NCBI RefSeq assembly: GCF_040802235.1
Contig: NC_133167.1
Span: 97,264,001-97,328,000 of the forward strand
DNA from: Manis javanica
Lineage: Eukaryota; Chordata; Mammalia; Pholidota; Manidae
DNA length: 64,000 bases
Direction: 5' to 3'
The notes under the pieces were generated by a model. That model was not told where the DNA came from, searched no databases, and saw only the letters and a program-made list of their open reading frames with translations. A program made the position numbers and the translations under genes. Shown in pieces: positions 22,468 to 35,605 of the stretch. How positions within the stretch are numbered: the first letter of the stretch is position 1; every line of letters begins with the position of its first letter.

Positions 22468-25400
22468 TTACTTTATCCTCATTCAGACCCAGAAGTACTC
22501 AATCATAGCAACACAAATAAACAGATGCCCACAGTCGTCACCTGCTGGTAAGGTCAGCAAACCAGGCATTGATTATCATTCTCAGGCTTCTGGAACATCA
22601 TTTTATATTGTAGATAATGATCTGTAGGAGTTACAAGGTGGATTATGATATCAGACTCAGTTTCTCTTACCTAGAACTCTAAACAAGTGTTGCTAAGGGG
22701 ATACCAACTGTGCTGGTCTTGTCTCATGTTCTTTCCCCAGCCAGTTGACACTGGGATGCCTGCTTCTTCAAGAACATTCCCACCACCACAATGTCTACCT
22801 CTACTACTACTAAAATTAGCTAACATTTATTGACCATTTCCTCTTTAACCCAGATGTCAGTAGGAATATAGTCCCTCTCTGAGATAAAATTAATTTGAAT
22901 CCACAGTCCATGCCCCATGCAAGTCCAGATTTCTGCAGATTTTTAGATTAGAAGTAATGTCAACACAGGTGCTAGGGTCCTTTGCCTCTCTTCCATGCTA
23001 TGTTATCTTAGACTTACAATTCAGCTTTTTTCTCAATTTCTACCTAAAGCAACTCAAACCAAATATTTGAGAATATATAAACAATACTAAGGATTTTTTA
23101 GGAGTTTTGGGATTGCTTATGATCACATCACCCAACACAGTACTACCAATCTAAAAACATGTATCAGTGTAGCAAATAACATTTGAAATATTAATCAAAG
23201 GTCCCTTTCCTTAATTTCCCCTTACCATCATTATTCCTCTCACTACTGAAGCAGCCATAACATCTTGCACATACACTTGAGATCAGATATAAACTAGAAT
23301 CAAAGCAGCAGAAAGTTGAGTTGTGAGGCACACCTGAAAATAAATGTTTTCTGAATTCCAAAAACATAGCTTTAATTATCAAGAGTCGAAACCTCAAAGA
23401 AGACATAATGTTTACCCTCAAACAATATATGGAAAGGAGAAAGATGAAGAGCCCATTTCCAGACACAGAAGAAGAAGATAAAATACTTTTGTAGCTGGAG
23501 GAAAGAACTTCAAAGAGATGAGAAGATCAAGAGAGTGAATATGTGAGCATTTCTGGCCTCTGGCTCCACTCTTAGGCTGAGTCCAGGAGGGGAAGGCAAC
23601 TGAATTCAAGACGGGTGTAGGGGACTCAAGGCAGGAAAAGATTGGGTCTTCCTTCTCAGAATGTGGCCTGGGAAGACTGTGAATCTCTTAGAGGAACTCT
23701 GCATCCATCCTGGCACCAGGAGAATCTGAGAGAGATGCCCAGACATCTGACCTGAGGGCAACCTCATAGGCCCTCAAGAAGGTCTGGGGATAGCAGCAGA
23801 GAGTTACTGTAGCCCTGAGGTGGGTATAGGGATGGTCCCCAGGCCAGTGGACATGGAGGAAGCTGGGATCTCTGCCCCAGCAAGTAGGGCCCAGAGTGGC
23901 CTGCACTGAACGGATAATCAGGAGAGGCATCAGAAAGACAGTGGTCATTTCTGTATAAGCAGTGAGACGTGCATCCAGAGCTGAGTGGCTGCATGAGATG
24001 GACACGAGATGATTAAGAACCAAGAATCCTCAATCCCCTGATCCAGATGATAGTTAACTTCCCTTCATTCTGGAGCTCTGTCACCTCCTAGGAGAAAGGA
24101 GTTGAGGCAGAACAGGAAATGATTGAAAAGGTAGCCATACTCCATAGTTTCAAATCCTTAGTATCTGTGTTAACCTCAAATCAAGATTACTTTTGTCACC
24201 ACCCATTAAAAAGGAGGACTCAAAATTTAGTTCAATTATAGAGAAATGCAGACAGTTCCCATTTTGCATACCTGTGCAGTATGTGAGGAGGGTCTGTCAA
24301 GTTTCCACTCAAACACCCATGGTTCCTGCTGGGACAGTGCCCACCCAGCCTTTCTTCTTCTCTCCAGGGTCTCTGCTCACATGCACCCCTCTGCTCCTTT
24401 TCCATCAAGATTACCTTGGGAACTCCAGATTTTGTTTCTGTAACAGGCAGAGCAAGTCAACACACCTCAGCTCCTAATCTCATCATGTACCACCTAGGTA
24501 AGTCTTTGACAACTCAAAGTGCCTTTCCACTGAACAGAATCTGTCCTTAGAAGTCACTTAGGGTTATGAATAGTCTCTCCTTTTTACATCTATGTGCCAG
24601 TATGTGCAGTTGCTTTGTGCACTCCACCTCAGCATAACACAAATAAGAAAAACAATATAGAGGCTCAGAAAGCAAATGGAAGGAGACATAGATCAGAAAT
24701 TGTACAGGTAATACTCAGACCCTAGAATCCACAAATTTAACATTATCAGCGACTGTATTGCAAAAACTCCCAGACTTTGCTTATGTGCTTGCTTCATGTC
24801 CTTGAGGATTGAGATTTGATCATTCCATTTCTCCAAAGGCTTGGATTCTGTCCAATCTTCTTTGCCTGATTTACTGGTTAATGAAATGGGGGATGGCTGA
24901 TTGGCTCTGTCACTCCAACTGGAGAGCTCATTATCAGCCTTCTCTGGCTTCTGAGACTAGTACTTCCTCAATAGTACAATCAGCCTCACTGCCTTCTGAA
25001 GCCTGAGGGAATCCTTTAATTCCCCTTTGATGAGAATAGTCATTTCCTGCCCTGAGTTTCAACTGAAATTTGATCATGAACATTTCCTGTATATCTGTTG
25101 GGGAGCAGTAGCCAAAGGGAGGTATTACTGTTTAATCCTTTTATGTGCCCCCTGTGGACCACAGGGTCACCAAACCTCCTTTGAGGAAAAGGACTCCAAA
25201 AGAGAGTTGATTTACACTAGTTCCCAGCCAGTGTTCTCACAAAACAGACTGGGGGAAAGAGAGTTGTGTAAACAGATGGGAGCACACAAAATACTTTGCC
25301 CTACACTGAAAAATTATGTATTTGGAAATGCCTAACAGGTCATGAGAAGACATTTCAAATATTTTTTCTGACCAAAGAAAACACATTGCAATTAACTTTG

Positions 25401-25574
25401 GCAAGCCAAGTATCATTAAAAATTTAATATATTTTACAATTATTACACTCTAAAAATTAACAGTCTTTGCAATTCATTGAAAACAATCATAGAAAAATAA
25501 GCAATTTTTTATAACTAAGCAGCCAAGTACATTAAACTCAAATCCAGTTTGAAGAATGTCTCTATTTTAAAAAC
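22468..25574. other. Intergenic, nothing recognised
   Basis: About 3.1 kb of non-coding sequence. A frame at 25027-25335 (102 codons, plus) and others near 23700-24480 show no pattern that I can tie to a protein family. No repeat assigned. Confidence 0.4.
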
Positions 25575-28305
25575 ACTGCCTATTGCAAGTAGGCAGGTTG
25601 GTTTGATAATCAAAAATCAATGTCATTTGCTGTATGTTTTGACTAAAAAAAGAAAATCTATATTATCATCTCAAAAGATGCATAAAAATCATTTGACAAA
25701 TCCAACATCATTTCCTGATTTAAAAAAACAACACACTCTAGAAAACTAGAAGAGAAAACTAGGAAAAGAAGGGAACTTTCTCCATATGATAAAGGGCAGC
25801 TACAAAAAACTACAGCTAACATCATTTGATGAGGGAAGATTGAAAGCATTCTTCCTAAGATCAGAAACAAGCTAAGGATGATTGTTTCCACCACTATTGT
25901 TCAACATCCTCCTAGTGGGTGTAGCCACTGCAATAAGGCAGGAACAAGAATGTACAGATAGAAAAGGAAGAGTAAACCTATCTTTATTTGCAACCAACAT
26001 TATTCTATACCATAAAATCCTATGGAGTCTACAAAAAGATATTAGAACTAACAAGGGAGCTTAGCAAGGATACAGGATACAAAATCAATACAAAAATCAA
26101 TTATACTTCTAAATGCTAGTAACCAATAATTGGAAATTTAAAACAATACCATTTATGATAACATCAAAAATGTGAAATAGGGATAATCTCATCAAAAAAA
26201 TGTGTACCTTCTATATATCACAAACTACAAACATTGCTGAGATATGCTAAAGAAGATGTAAAAGAATAGAAAGTTATACTGCCTTCCATGAATTGGGGAA
26301 CTCAGTATTAATACATTGTTGCTCCCCATATTTATTTATAGATTCAGTGCAATCCCTGTCAAAATACCAAAATGTTGTTTTTGTTTAATTGACAAACTGA
26401 TTTTATAATTCATATACAGAAGACCTAGAATAGCCAAATGATTTGAAAAACGAGAACCAGTTTGGAAGACTTATAGTCTCTAGCTTCAAAAGTATAAAAC
26501 TACAGTAATCAAGACCATGTGGTATTAGCTTAAGAACAGACAAATAGAACAACTAAACAAAATACAGAGTTCAGAAATACACCCACATATATATGGTCAA
26601 TTGACTTTCAACAAAAGAACAAAAGCAATTCAGTAGAGAAAGGATAGTCTTTTCCACAGATGGTGCTAGTGAAATTGGATATCCATGTGCAAAAATAAAA
26701 CTGATCCAACTTCACACCATTCAACTCAAAATGGATCATCAATCTAAATGTAAAACTTAAAGCTATAAACCTTCTAGAATAAAATGTAGGAGAAAAGGAG
26801 AAAGTCTTTGAGACCTTGGCTAAGCAAATTCATCTTACATATAATACCAAAAGCACAGTTCATTAAAAAAAATAAACTGGGTTTTATCAAAGTCAAACTT
26901 CTGTTCTTTGTAAGGCATCTTAAGAGAATGAAAAGGCAAGCTAATGACTGGAACAAAATATTTACAAGTCACATATTTGATAAAAGTCTTATACCAGAAC
27001 TTGTATGTAAAATATTCTCAAAACTCAGTAAGGTCAAACAAACTACACAATTTTTAAAAATGGGCAACCAGACATGGATGGATATATATGTGGAATCTAA
27101 AAACATCAAACTCACAGAAACAAAGAGTAGAATGGTGGTTGCCAGGGCCTGAGGGATGGAAGAAATGGGAAATGTTGGTCAAAGTGTATACAAAGGCTTA
27201 GTTATAAGTTCTGGGTTTTAAGGTGCAGCATGGTGTCTATAGTTAATAATATTGTACTGAACACTAGAAAGTTGCTGTGAGGGTACAGCTTACTGTTCTC
27301 ACCATAACAAAAACAAAATGGTAATATGTGAGGTAGAGGATGTGTTAACTAACCTTATTGTGGTAAACATTTCACTATATATAGGTTATCAAAGGATCAC
27401 ATTACATACTTTAAACTTACACAATGTTATATGTTAATATTTCAGTACAAGTGGGGAAAAAATTAAAAATAGGTAAAAAATTAGAAAATACATTTCACCA
27501 AAGAAGATCTATAATGGCAAATAAGCATATGAAAATATGCTCAACATGATCAGTCAATAGAGAAATGCAAATTAAGCCACAATGAGACACCATCTCATAT
27601 CTATAAAAATAGATAAAATCGAAAAGATTCATTATATCAAAGTCTGACAAAGATAAATAGCTGGTTTGCTCATACATGGCTAGGGGGAGTCTAAAATGAT
27701 ACAAACACTTTGGAAAACAGTTTGGCATTTCTCAAATAGTTAAACATGTACCTGCTGTTTAAGTCAGCCATTCTGCTCCTAGGTATTTATTTGAAAGAAA
27801 CAAAAGCTTTTGTTCATGCAAACACTTGTACATGGCTGCTCACAGCGCACTGATTTGTAATAGCCAAGAACTAGAAACAACCCTGTTGTACATTATCAGG
27901 TGAATGGATATATAAATTATGGTATATCCATACAATGGAGTATTTCTCTAAAAGGCGATTTTTAAAAAAGAGCTATTAACTCACTCATTCAAGTATTATG
28001 AATGTCAAAATATTTAAGCTGAATGAAGCCAGACTCCCTGCTCACAACACACAAAAGAGTACACACTATATAATTCTATTTATATAAAATTCTAGAACCT
28101 GCAAACTAATTTATAATGACAGAAAGCAGATCAGTGATTGTCTGGGGGTTGGCAGAAGGGGTTGGTTGGAAGGAGTGGAAAGGAAGAAAGGAAGGGATTA
28201 CAAACCGCAGAAGGAAGCATTTGGTGATTGGCTAACCTGACTTTGGTGAAGGTTTCATATATGTCAAAACTTATCAAATTGTATAGAGCGCTATATGTGC
28301 AAAGC
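25575..28305 (+). mobile_element. Old LINE-1 (ORF2 3' half and 3'UTR), broken, with nested L1
   Basis: The sequence follows L1 ORF2 from the reverse-transcriptase region through the C-terminus: the AACCAGTTTGGAAGACT and CAAGACCATGTGGTATTAGC blocks, then ATGGTCAATTGACTTTCAAC. The 3'UTR has TTCATATATGTCAAAACTTATCAAATTG near 28260. Frames are destroyed by many stops and indels. A younger L1 fragment (27068-27462) interrupts it, after which the ORF2 sequence resumes at about 27477. Confidence 0.88.
27054..27476 (+). mobile_element. LINE-1 3'-end fragment nested inside the older L1
   Basis: An L1 3'UTR segment (27068-27462; landmarks GAATGGTGGTTGCCAGGG, GTCTATAGTTAATAATATTG, CACAATGTTATATGTTAAT) lies within the ORF2 region of the host L1. 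It is flanked by TTAAAAATGGGCAA (27054-27067) and TTAAAAATAGGTAA (27463-27476), 12 of 14 identical. The left site begins TT|AAAA as expected of L1 endonuclease. Confidence 0.85.
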
Positions 28306-28746
28306 TTGCCCCTAAGGACTCAGAAGATTTGTATGTGGTAGACTGGATGTGCCTGAAGAAAAGAAGCTGATACACAAGAACATGGGACTGGTAGCTTGGG
28401 TTGTTGGGATGGGGAACTCGTAGGCTGAGTGCTTCAACGGAAATGGGCCTGGGCAGCTTTTGCTCCAAGTTGTCTTTGCCTGGGCTGCCCTCCTCACCCG
28501 GCCCCCACCCAGGCCCTGACCTGCCCACGCACAAAGCGAGGGGCCCTGTCTGACTAAGTGTAAGTTTGCTTGGCTCTCCTAACTTGTGGGAGGGCACCCA
28601 CAAACTCCTGTACTGGGGAATGAAAAGGCCATAGTACAGAGGCCCTGGGTGTTTCATCCCCCTGAGAAGTCAGGAAGACCAGAGGGAACCAGAGTGACAT
28701 GGGTGCATGCCCTGGACCTGGTTTCTGTGTTTCTGCCGATTGCAAT
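28306..28746. other. Intergenic, nothing recognised
   Basis: GC-richer 440-bp stretch. Overlapping minus-strand frames at 28274-28745 have no recognisable content. Confidence 0.4.
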
Positions 28747-28966
28747 AAAAGATCCCATGTGTTAGAGTCAACAATACTGTATTATAAACTTCAAAGTTGC
28801 TAAGAGACTAGATCTCAATTGTTCTCACCATGAAAAAGAAATGATAATTATGTGACCTGTAGAGGCATTAGCTAAGTCTATGGGGTAATCATTAACACAT
28901 TGTACACCTTAAACTTACACAATGTTATATGCCAATTATATCTCAGTTAAAGAAAAAGATACAATG
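28747..28966 (+). mobile_element. Short LINE-1 3'UTR insertion with target-site duplication
   Basis: A 194-bp L1 3'UTR tail (28760-28953) runs from TACTGTATTATAAACTTCAAAG to TATATCTCAGTTAAAGA. AAAAGATCCCATG (28747-28759) and AAAAGATACAATG (28954-28966) flank it, 11 of 13 identical. Confidence 0.8.
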
Positions 28967-30394
28967 GGATAGTTGTGCTGGTGGCAATGGGAAGAGCTGC
29001 TGCGTATCTGTGGTCCCTGCAGCAGCAACCAGAAGCAATCAGAGATGACCTATGGATATTTTCCAGGGCAGATGGTTTGAATTTGATCTTAAAGGGTGGC
29101 CAAGCTTTGAGTGAATGAAGGTGTGGGGAAGGCCTTTATGAAAAGGCATGAGAATGGGGAAATGCAAAGATTTCCTATCTAAGAGTCTGTTTTTCCATGA
29201 AAGACAGAATGCCATGGTGGTGGGATGGAGTTGCTTATGTCAGAGCAATCAGTCATCTTTCATTACCCATTTCAAAGAAGCAGAATATCTCCAGTATTCT
29301 TTAGGACTTTGGAGACCATAGTAAAAGAAAACAGTTAACATTCAAGCTAAAGAAAAAAATCAGATAATTACTTTGTTCTGATGTTCTCAACGTGTAAAAT
29401 TACACCCTAAGGAAATATCATTTGGAAAAGTAATCATCCTTTCCTAGAGTTTAAACTTAAAGTTTAGCTCCAGTTTCTGTGTTTTTGAGTTAAAAAAAAG
29501 TTCAATTATTTAAGTCGCCAGCAGATTAATTTATTTCCTATAAATATGAGGGCTCACAGTAATTTTCAATGACACATTAAAAAAATCCCAGATGTTTTCG
29601 TCTTATAATTTTTCTGACTTCTACATTTTTAATTGAGATTATGTGCTATTTGGGGAATGTTCTGTTTATTTCTTTTTCTCTCATTATCATTTGTACAGGT
29701 TATTCCTCTCATCCCAATTAACTCAAGGATCAGTTTGTTTCTGACATCTACAAAGAAACCTGTTATGAGGCAGTGCCACCCAGGACGGGGCCCTAAGATT
29801 CCTGCACACGTGCCAATCTGCAAACGACAACAAATTGGTTCTTAGTAATAGATAGCCTGGATTTTAAAACAAGCACTTTCTGTCCAAGACTGAGACAAGG
29901 ACAAAAACTTTCCCTCTGAAGAGGGAGTTTAATAAAACAAAATGGAAAGAAACGTATTTATTAACGGAGGAAAAACTGTCATATTCTTTCCGAATAACAC
30001 TAGAGGCATATGTCAAAGTGTACTAAGAATAAAAACCAAAGTTCCCCGTTTTTTTCCTGTTACTGTAGCTTGTGTGAGGCAGCTGCAAATCCTCACTTTC
30101 ATGGAAACAATCCCACACCCTTGCTCACCCTGAAGAGTTCTTTTCTTCCAACTAAGAACAGATTTTTTTCCCTTTCTTAGGATCATAGAATCTTGAAACT
30201 TCAGATCATCTAGTCAACTTTTATAAACTGGGTGGATGAGGATAATGTATGAAAAGGATGGGCGAATCCAGCCACAGAGCCCATCACCGATGCTGGTACC
30301 CATCTAGCTAACTAGCCTCAGGCAATACGGAACTTTTCTAGAAGATCTAGTGACTCAAGGACTCCAAATCATGGCACAGGCAGTCCCCCTGGCC
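28967..30394. other. Intergenic, nothing recognised
   Basis: Non-coding sequence; no repeat or gene assigned. Confidence 0.4.
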
Positions 30395-30610
30395 TGGAAT
30401 GGCCAGCTCCTTCCCCATCAGGGAACGCCTGTACAGCTTCCAAGACCCAGTTCAGAGGTTGCCTTGTCTACACAGCCTTTCCCAACTCTCTGAGGCAAGC
30501 CCGATCTTCTGACCCTGTGATTCCCTAGAAGACCCCATTATACTTCAGTCATCACTCGTCATGGCATATTCCAGTAATCTGTTGCATATCCAGACATGCT
30601 CACTGGGCCA
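30395..30610 (+). repeat. LINE-2 3' end, sense
   Basis: L2 landmarks: CCTGGAATGGCCAGCTCCTTCC, CAAGACCCAGTTCAGAGGTTGCC, GCCTTTCCCAACTCTCTGAGGC, then a region rich in ATTATACTTCAGTCATC. Diverged. Confidence 0.7.
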
Positions 30611-32879
30611 TAAGTGACCCAATCACCCCTCCATTTTTATATATTCATTGCCTGCACAGCTCTTGCCACATACATGGATAACTAATAACTAAGGATTGAA
30701 TGATTGGCCAGAACTTGAGAGTAGCTCTCCCAGACTCCAGGACATTGGCCACACATTCTCAGATCTGTTTATTATCTAAATTGAAATCATTATTTGAACA
30801 AGAATTCTAAGCCCCACATCTTTTGGATAATAACCCAGGTTAACATGGTTGCCTGTTCTCAAAATTCTTAGATATGTTTGTTGGAGAAAATGAACCACAA
30901 TCTCTTTTTCATTAAATACAAGGAGTATAGGGTTATTGAGACTTCACCTTAGAAAAACGTAATCACTAGACTCAGCAAATTTAAAGCAAAATAAAATTAG
31001 CATTTGATTATTTTTGCCTTTTTTGTAAGAAATGCCTTTGTCCTTTATTAAGTAGATATGATTAGGCTACATCACCAAGTTTCTGTAATCTCTTATGCTC
31101 ATGTTTGGCCCTGCAGAGTTTTTCGTTTGTAAGATGCCCCCAAGTATTTTAAGGACTAGAAAGGATAGCGTTTAAGATACATAAATGTAGTTCTAAGATA
31201 TTACCAAACATAAGATGTCAATTTCAAAAATTGATTTTTTAAAAGTTGGCTCTATCCTTATCTCCCAGTCCAGTGGTAAAATAGGAATTACTGACTCTGG
31301 GAACTCTGACTGCCTTACTGATGAGTCATTCCTGCTGTGACACAAGCCCCAGCACTGGGACCCTGTGTATTCTCCGCATTGCCATTATGGGTTTTATATG
31401 TTTATTTAAAATAAGCCAATCTGGTACAAACATTTCAGTCCCTATGGAAAGGCCATTAACCTGTCTAAAAGGAGAGTTCATTCATCAGGAGTGCTAGACC
31501 AAACTTCTGGATAAAAATCAAAGGCTCCATAAAGCTTGGTGTAAGCAAATTCTGCAAGCACAGACGGAGCCAGAAATAAATGTTGTGTATTGGCAAAGGC
31601 TCAGAACTCAGAGGTTAGCTTTGAAAGTTCTGGTATAAGTTTCAAACTTTTCCTGTAAACTGGAAATAATATCTGCAGTTCTTTATAATACTAAGCAGTT
31701 GCTCCCTGGAGAAAAATACAAAAATTCTTCATGTTATCTATTTTTTTCCTCCATTAAGCCAGTTAGTGTATTCAGTTTAGATATATAGAAAAAAGTGTTT
31801 TTAAAATTTGTCTTATAATTATAGAATTTTACTAAAGGTAAAGTCATGTCTCTTCATATATATAGTGTTCCACATTTTTTTCCCATAAAACACAAATGGT
31901 TGTTGCATTTTTATTTGTATATCCATGTGTCTGGACACCAGAATGCTTTGCCCTCTTCCTTATTTCTCATAAACAAACACATGCATAAATAAATGTAAAT
32001 GTGTGCATACATGTGTGTGTGGGTGTACATACACACATGACGTATGTACAAACATATCTGGATATATAAGGGGTCTTTATTAAAATTGCATTTTCAACAA
32101 ATTACCAGGTAGGTCTTTTGACTACTAAAGGTCTGTGATAGAGGCCATGGAGATCATCACCTAATAATAATATTCTAATAATAATAATATTCTATGCCCC
32201 ATCATACCTATATATTCCATCCCTCTGGAAACAGAAGTGGAGACACACTGATGTGAGAGAGTTATATATGTATGTCCCGAGGAGAATAGGAGGTAACTGA
32301 GAAATCTCAAAAGAGCCATTTGTCGTGACCAAGCCAAGCCAGTCTGGTGTATCCCGGTGTTCCTGAGTATTATAAACTTTGAATTGTTATCTGAATCCTG
32401 ACACTAAGCACTGACTCACCATTATTTCATTCCTCTCCCAACCCCACCTACTAAGATTTGGGGTGATACGTCTTGTACCCTGGATTTAGAGAAGTGGAGT
32501 GAAATCCCAAATCACCCATTAAGCTGGTCAAAACCCGTAACCAAACCCCCGCCCCCGTGTCTATCTCTTTGCCTTCTCCTTAAACCAACAAAGAAAGGCA
32601 CCAAATCCCTTTCTGAAGCTTTCAAAATGTAAATCCTAGTTTTCAAATATTATGTTGCTATGGATCCAGCTCTTCTGGGAATGAATAGCTTTTAATATCA
32701 GAGCACTGATTTACTTTCTCTCCAGCACAGAACATGAGGGTTGAGGGAGACACCAGGAGCCGGGCTCTCTACAATGCATACCAGCTTCCAGCCTGCTGTA
32801 GGTCACCGTCCTGCAGCCCCAGCTGACGGAAGTGGAAGAGCAATTAAATATTTTACAAATTATCTGAGTAAGAGAAGGG
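30611..32879. other. Intergenic, nothing recognised; small AAT and TG patches
   Basis: About 2.3 kb of non-coding sequence. It contains an imperfect palindromic TG/CA stretch at 32009-32040 and a short AATAAT repeat at 32162-32195. No repeat family or gene assigned. Confidence 0.4.
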
Positions 32880-32887
32880 CTTTTATA

Positions 32888-33418
32888 TTACCTTTCCAGT
32901 ATTGTCAATAAAAGAGAATGTCTTTTTCGACTTAAGTGTTCTTTGGGTAGCTTGAAATATAATAAAAGACCAGCAACAAGGAAACAATGCTGGAAGATGG
33001 AAGAGTGTTTAGCAATTTGTATGAGTTTGTCCTTCCTCTGCTGATGATGACATGCTGTCACTGGATGTGGCCTAAGCTTTGCTGATCCTAAGTGAAGTTG
33101 CCACCTGAGCTGGCCTGTCTTTCCCACTGCGAATCAGTCGCTGAAGCACATGCAGAAACTGGTCTAGTGTGTGGTTCTGTTCCAACAGGACAGTCACTTT
33201 AAGAGGTCGTCTGCACTCACTGATTTCCAGACCCAAGACCACTGAAAGTGCATCAATTAGCAGAGCTTTGTAGGACATCTGTGTCACATGTTTGACAACA
33301 TTGAGTAGAGCTGGCAGTGATGACTCAAGCCTGGTTTGACTATGTGGGAAATCATTAGTCATCCATCCATAACCCAGCTGTCTGCGGGCAAATTCTAGCA
33401 GAAAAAGAATTGCTTCCT
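32888..33418 (-). pseudogene. Unidentified protein-like segment, possible retrocopy or exon
   Basis: On the minus strand an open frame runs from just below a TAG at about 33421-33419 down to a stop at 33072 (about 115 codons; first Met at 33362). The composition is protein-like, with alternating hydrophobic and charged residues forming plausible amphipathic helices, e.g. SLPALLNVVKHV and LLIDALSVVLGLEI. The frame's 5' boundary is preceded by TTTTAGTCTTAG, which would serve as a splice acceptor. A second frame (33127-32888) of similar texture follows, so a frameshift near 33090 is possible. I do not recognise the family. It may be a processed pseudogene without a visible A tail, an exon of an unknown transcript, or chance; I cannot choose among these. 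Confidence 0.35.
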
Positions 33419-34091
33419 AAGACTAAAACCTCACTTTGTATTATTAAATAAAACAGTATTCCTCATTAACAGCATCTAATCAGTAACGTGTATCCTTTCA
33501 CTTTCGGTAATGGTCATTTTCTCATGATCATAGACTAGTAACAGAACTCGATCCAATCTTTGTGACAAAATAACAGCTTTTAAGAAAAAATAAGTTGATT
33601 GCAGTTGTGGTTTTCATCCCCCAGCCAATGATTTCCCAAAACTAGAGGTTCTTTTACCCCTTGGAAAGCTGTTTTAAAATGCTAAAGATTATTTTGGCTC
33701 TCCTGCTATGTATATGACTCTTGTTATATGAGGCTAGCACTACCACATTAAAGACCAGTCCCTCTCATCAGGGAAGCGTCTTCCCTTCCTGATATGTTGA
33801 ACAAAATCTAGAATGTTCTGCACTCTGAAGTGGGAGGAGTCTGGATACCACCAGCAGCAGCTGCCGTAGTAGGGTAACACAGAGAAGGAGTCTGAGAACA
33901 GGAAGGCATCCCTCACTGTGTCTCAAAGTGGGTAGACGAACCAGCACTTAGAGGCTTTCACTGCTTTGGAAGGCAGGAAACAGGAGAAAAACTCAGATGT
34001 AGACTCAAAAGGAAATTCTAAGATCAGAAAATATTCTAAGAAAGAGGGAAGCAGTTTTTAAATCACTATGTAAGGTTTACAGGCAAATATG
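33419..34091. other. Intergenic, nothing recognised
   Basis: Non-coding sequence left of the inverted L1; no feature assigned. Confidence 0.4.
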
Positions 34092-34566
34092 AAGTTGCTT
34101 AAGCTTAAGTGTTTTTTCTTCCAGTTTTGAGATATAATTGACATTTGCTGTAGAAGTTTAAGGTGAACAGTATAATGACGTGCATATATTATGAAATGAT
34201 TACCACAGTATGTTTAGTTAATATCCATCACCTCATATAATTATAAATTATTTTCCTTGTTACAAGGACTTTTAGGATCAGCTCTCTTAGCAACTTTCAA
34301 ATATACCACATAGCAATGTTAACTATAGCATAAAGACCTTGAGGGCATTATGCTAAGTTAGACAGAAAAAGACAGATACTGTATGATCTCACTTCTATGT
34401 GGAATCTGAAACAAAAGAAAACAAAAAAAACCAAACTCATAGAAAAAGAGATCACGTTTGTGGTGACCAGAGATCGGGGGGTATGGATGGGAGAACTGGA
34501 TGAAGGTGGTCAAAAGGTACAAACTTCTAGTCATAAGATAATTAGGTACTGAGAAAGTTGCTTAAG
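34092..34566 (-). mobile_element. LINE-1 insertion with 5' inversion (twin priming) and target-site duplication
   Basis: AAGTTGCTTAAG occurs exactly at 34092-34103 and 34555-34566. Between them, 34112-34330 is an L1 3'UTR in antisense (T run, TTTTGAGATATAATTGACAT, GATTACCACAGTATG). From about 34331 to 34554 is the adjoining upstream L1 segment in sense (GGGCATTATGCTAAGTTAGA, TATGTGGAATCTGAAAC). In the element's own minus orientation, the 5' part is inverted relative to the 3' part. That is the signature of twin-primed reverse transcription. Confidence 0.88.
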
Positions 34567-35436
34567 ATTTGTGGTGATTCTCAACGCTGCCCTTTCTTCT
34601 GTGTATCATTTCACTAGGCTTTAAATCAGAGACCACTTGTGACACGTGCAGCACGCGAACTAGTGCAATAACAGCCAGGTCGTAGAACTGAACAAAAAGG
34701 TAAACAAATCAAAAACATCTGTTTCCAGATATCTGAATGTGCAGAGGCCCTGTGCAGCTTGACCAGTTGTGGGTGTGCAAAGGAGCTGGGTCCCACAGGG
34801 AGGAGACCGGCATGTCCTGAGGAAGCACCCCTGGTGCTGAGGGTACACGGGCTGAGCACTGCGGCTGGTAACAGCCAATCGGGTGTGAGGACTGAGCAGG
34901 GTGAGGAGAAAGGGGGGCAGGGAGAATCAGCGATTGGAAAGCAATGCAATGGGAGTAAGATGAAGTATCAGAGGGGCTGGGTTCAAGGACCTTGCAACAT
35001 GTATAGAGAATAGAGACAGACTTTGAAATGAGCTGCAACACAACTGACCCCTGAGCAAAGGAATCCATGAAGTGTGGAAAGTAGAGGAAAAGGAGGGAGA
35101 CACAGCTGCTGGGTTACCACAGCAGTGTAGGTCAGGGTGCTGGCTGAGCTCCAGGAGTGAGAGTCACAATTTGGGTGTGCAGTGTTTATTATAAGTTGCC
35201 TCCAGATCCAGAGGTATTAGGGATTGGTAGAATGCCTTTGGGTCGAAGGAACTGAGAACCTACGAACTTTGATTTTTCAGATTTACTAACAGAGCACTAG
35301 AGTCTTGAATCCCTTTCTGATTCCTGTTCTCCGCCACCTGCAACTTCTGACATTTGTCCTCAAAGATTAGGGATGAAAAGAATACAGAGCCATATCTATT
35401 AAAAAGACTGCCATTTAAAGGGTTTGATTCTAAGTT
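34567..35436. other. Intergenic, nothing recognised
   Basis: Non-coding sequence. Overlapping minus-strand frames at 34626-35068 lie in three phases and show no protein pattern. Confidence 0.4.
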
Positions 35437-35438
35437 TG

Positions 35439-35605
35439 TGGTGGTTCTCATACTTTGGTATGTATGAGAGTCATCACAGCAGAGAGTGGCAGAGCTTGTT
35501 TAAAATACAATAAAATCCAGAGATCCTTTTTCAGTAGACAGGGGAAAGAATCCAGGAATCTGTACATATGACCAGCATTCGAGGCTACTCGGATCAGGAC
35601 CAGTT
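35439..35605 (+). mobile_element. hAT MITE, MER5A-like
   Basis: The left end GGTGGTTCTCATACTTTGGTATG and the internal AGAGCTTGTTTAAAATAC and AGGAATCTGTACAT follow the MER5A pattern of a non-autonomous hAT-Charlie element. The right terminal repeat is too decayed to place. Confidence 0.7.

Noticed and set aside
25027..25335. 102-codon plus-strand frame as a gene or retrocopy
   Set aside because: No recognisable family pattern, no flanking target duplication or A tail, no Kozak support.
34709..35068. 119-codon minus-strand frame as a gene
   Set aside because: Overlaps two other frames in different phases, no recognised motif, no supporting promoter or splice pattern.
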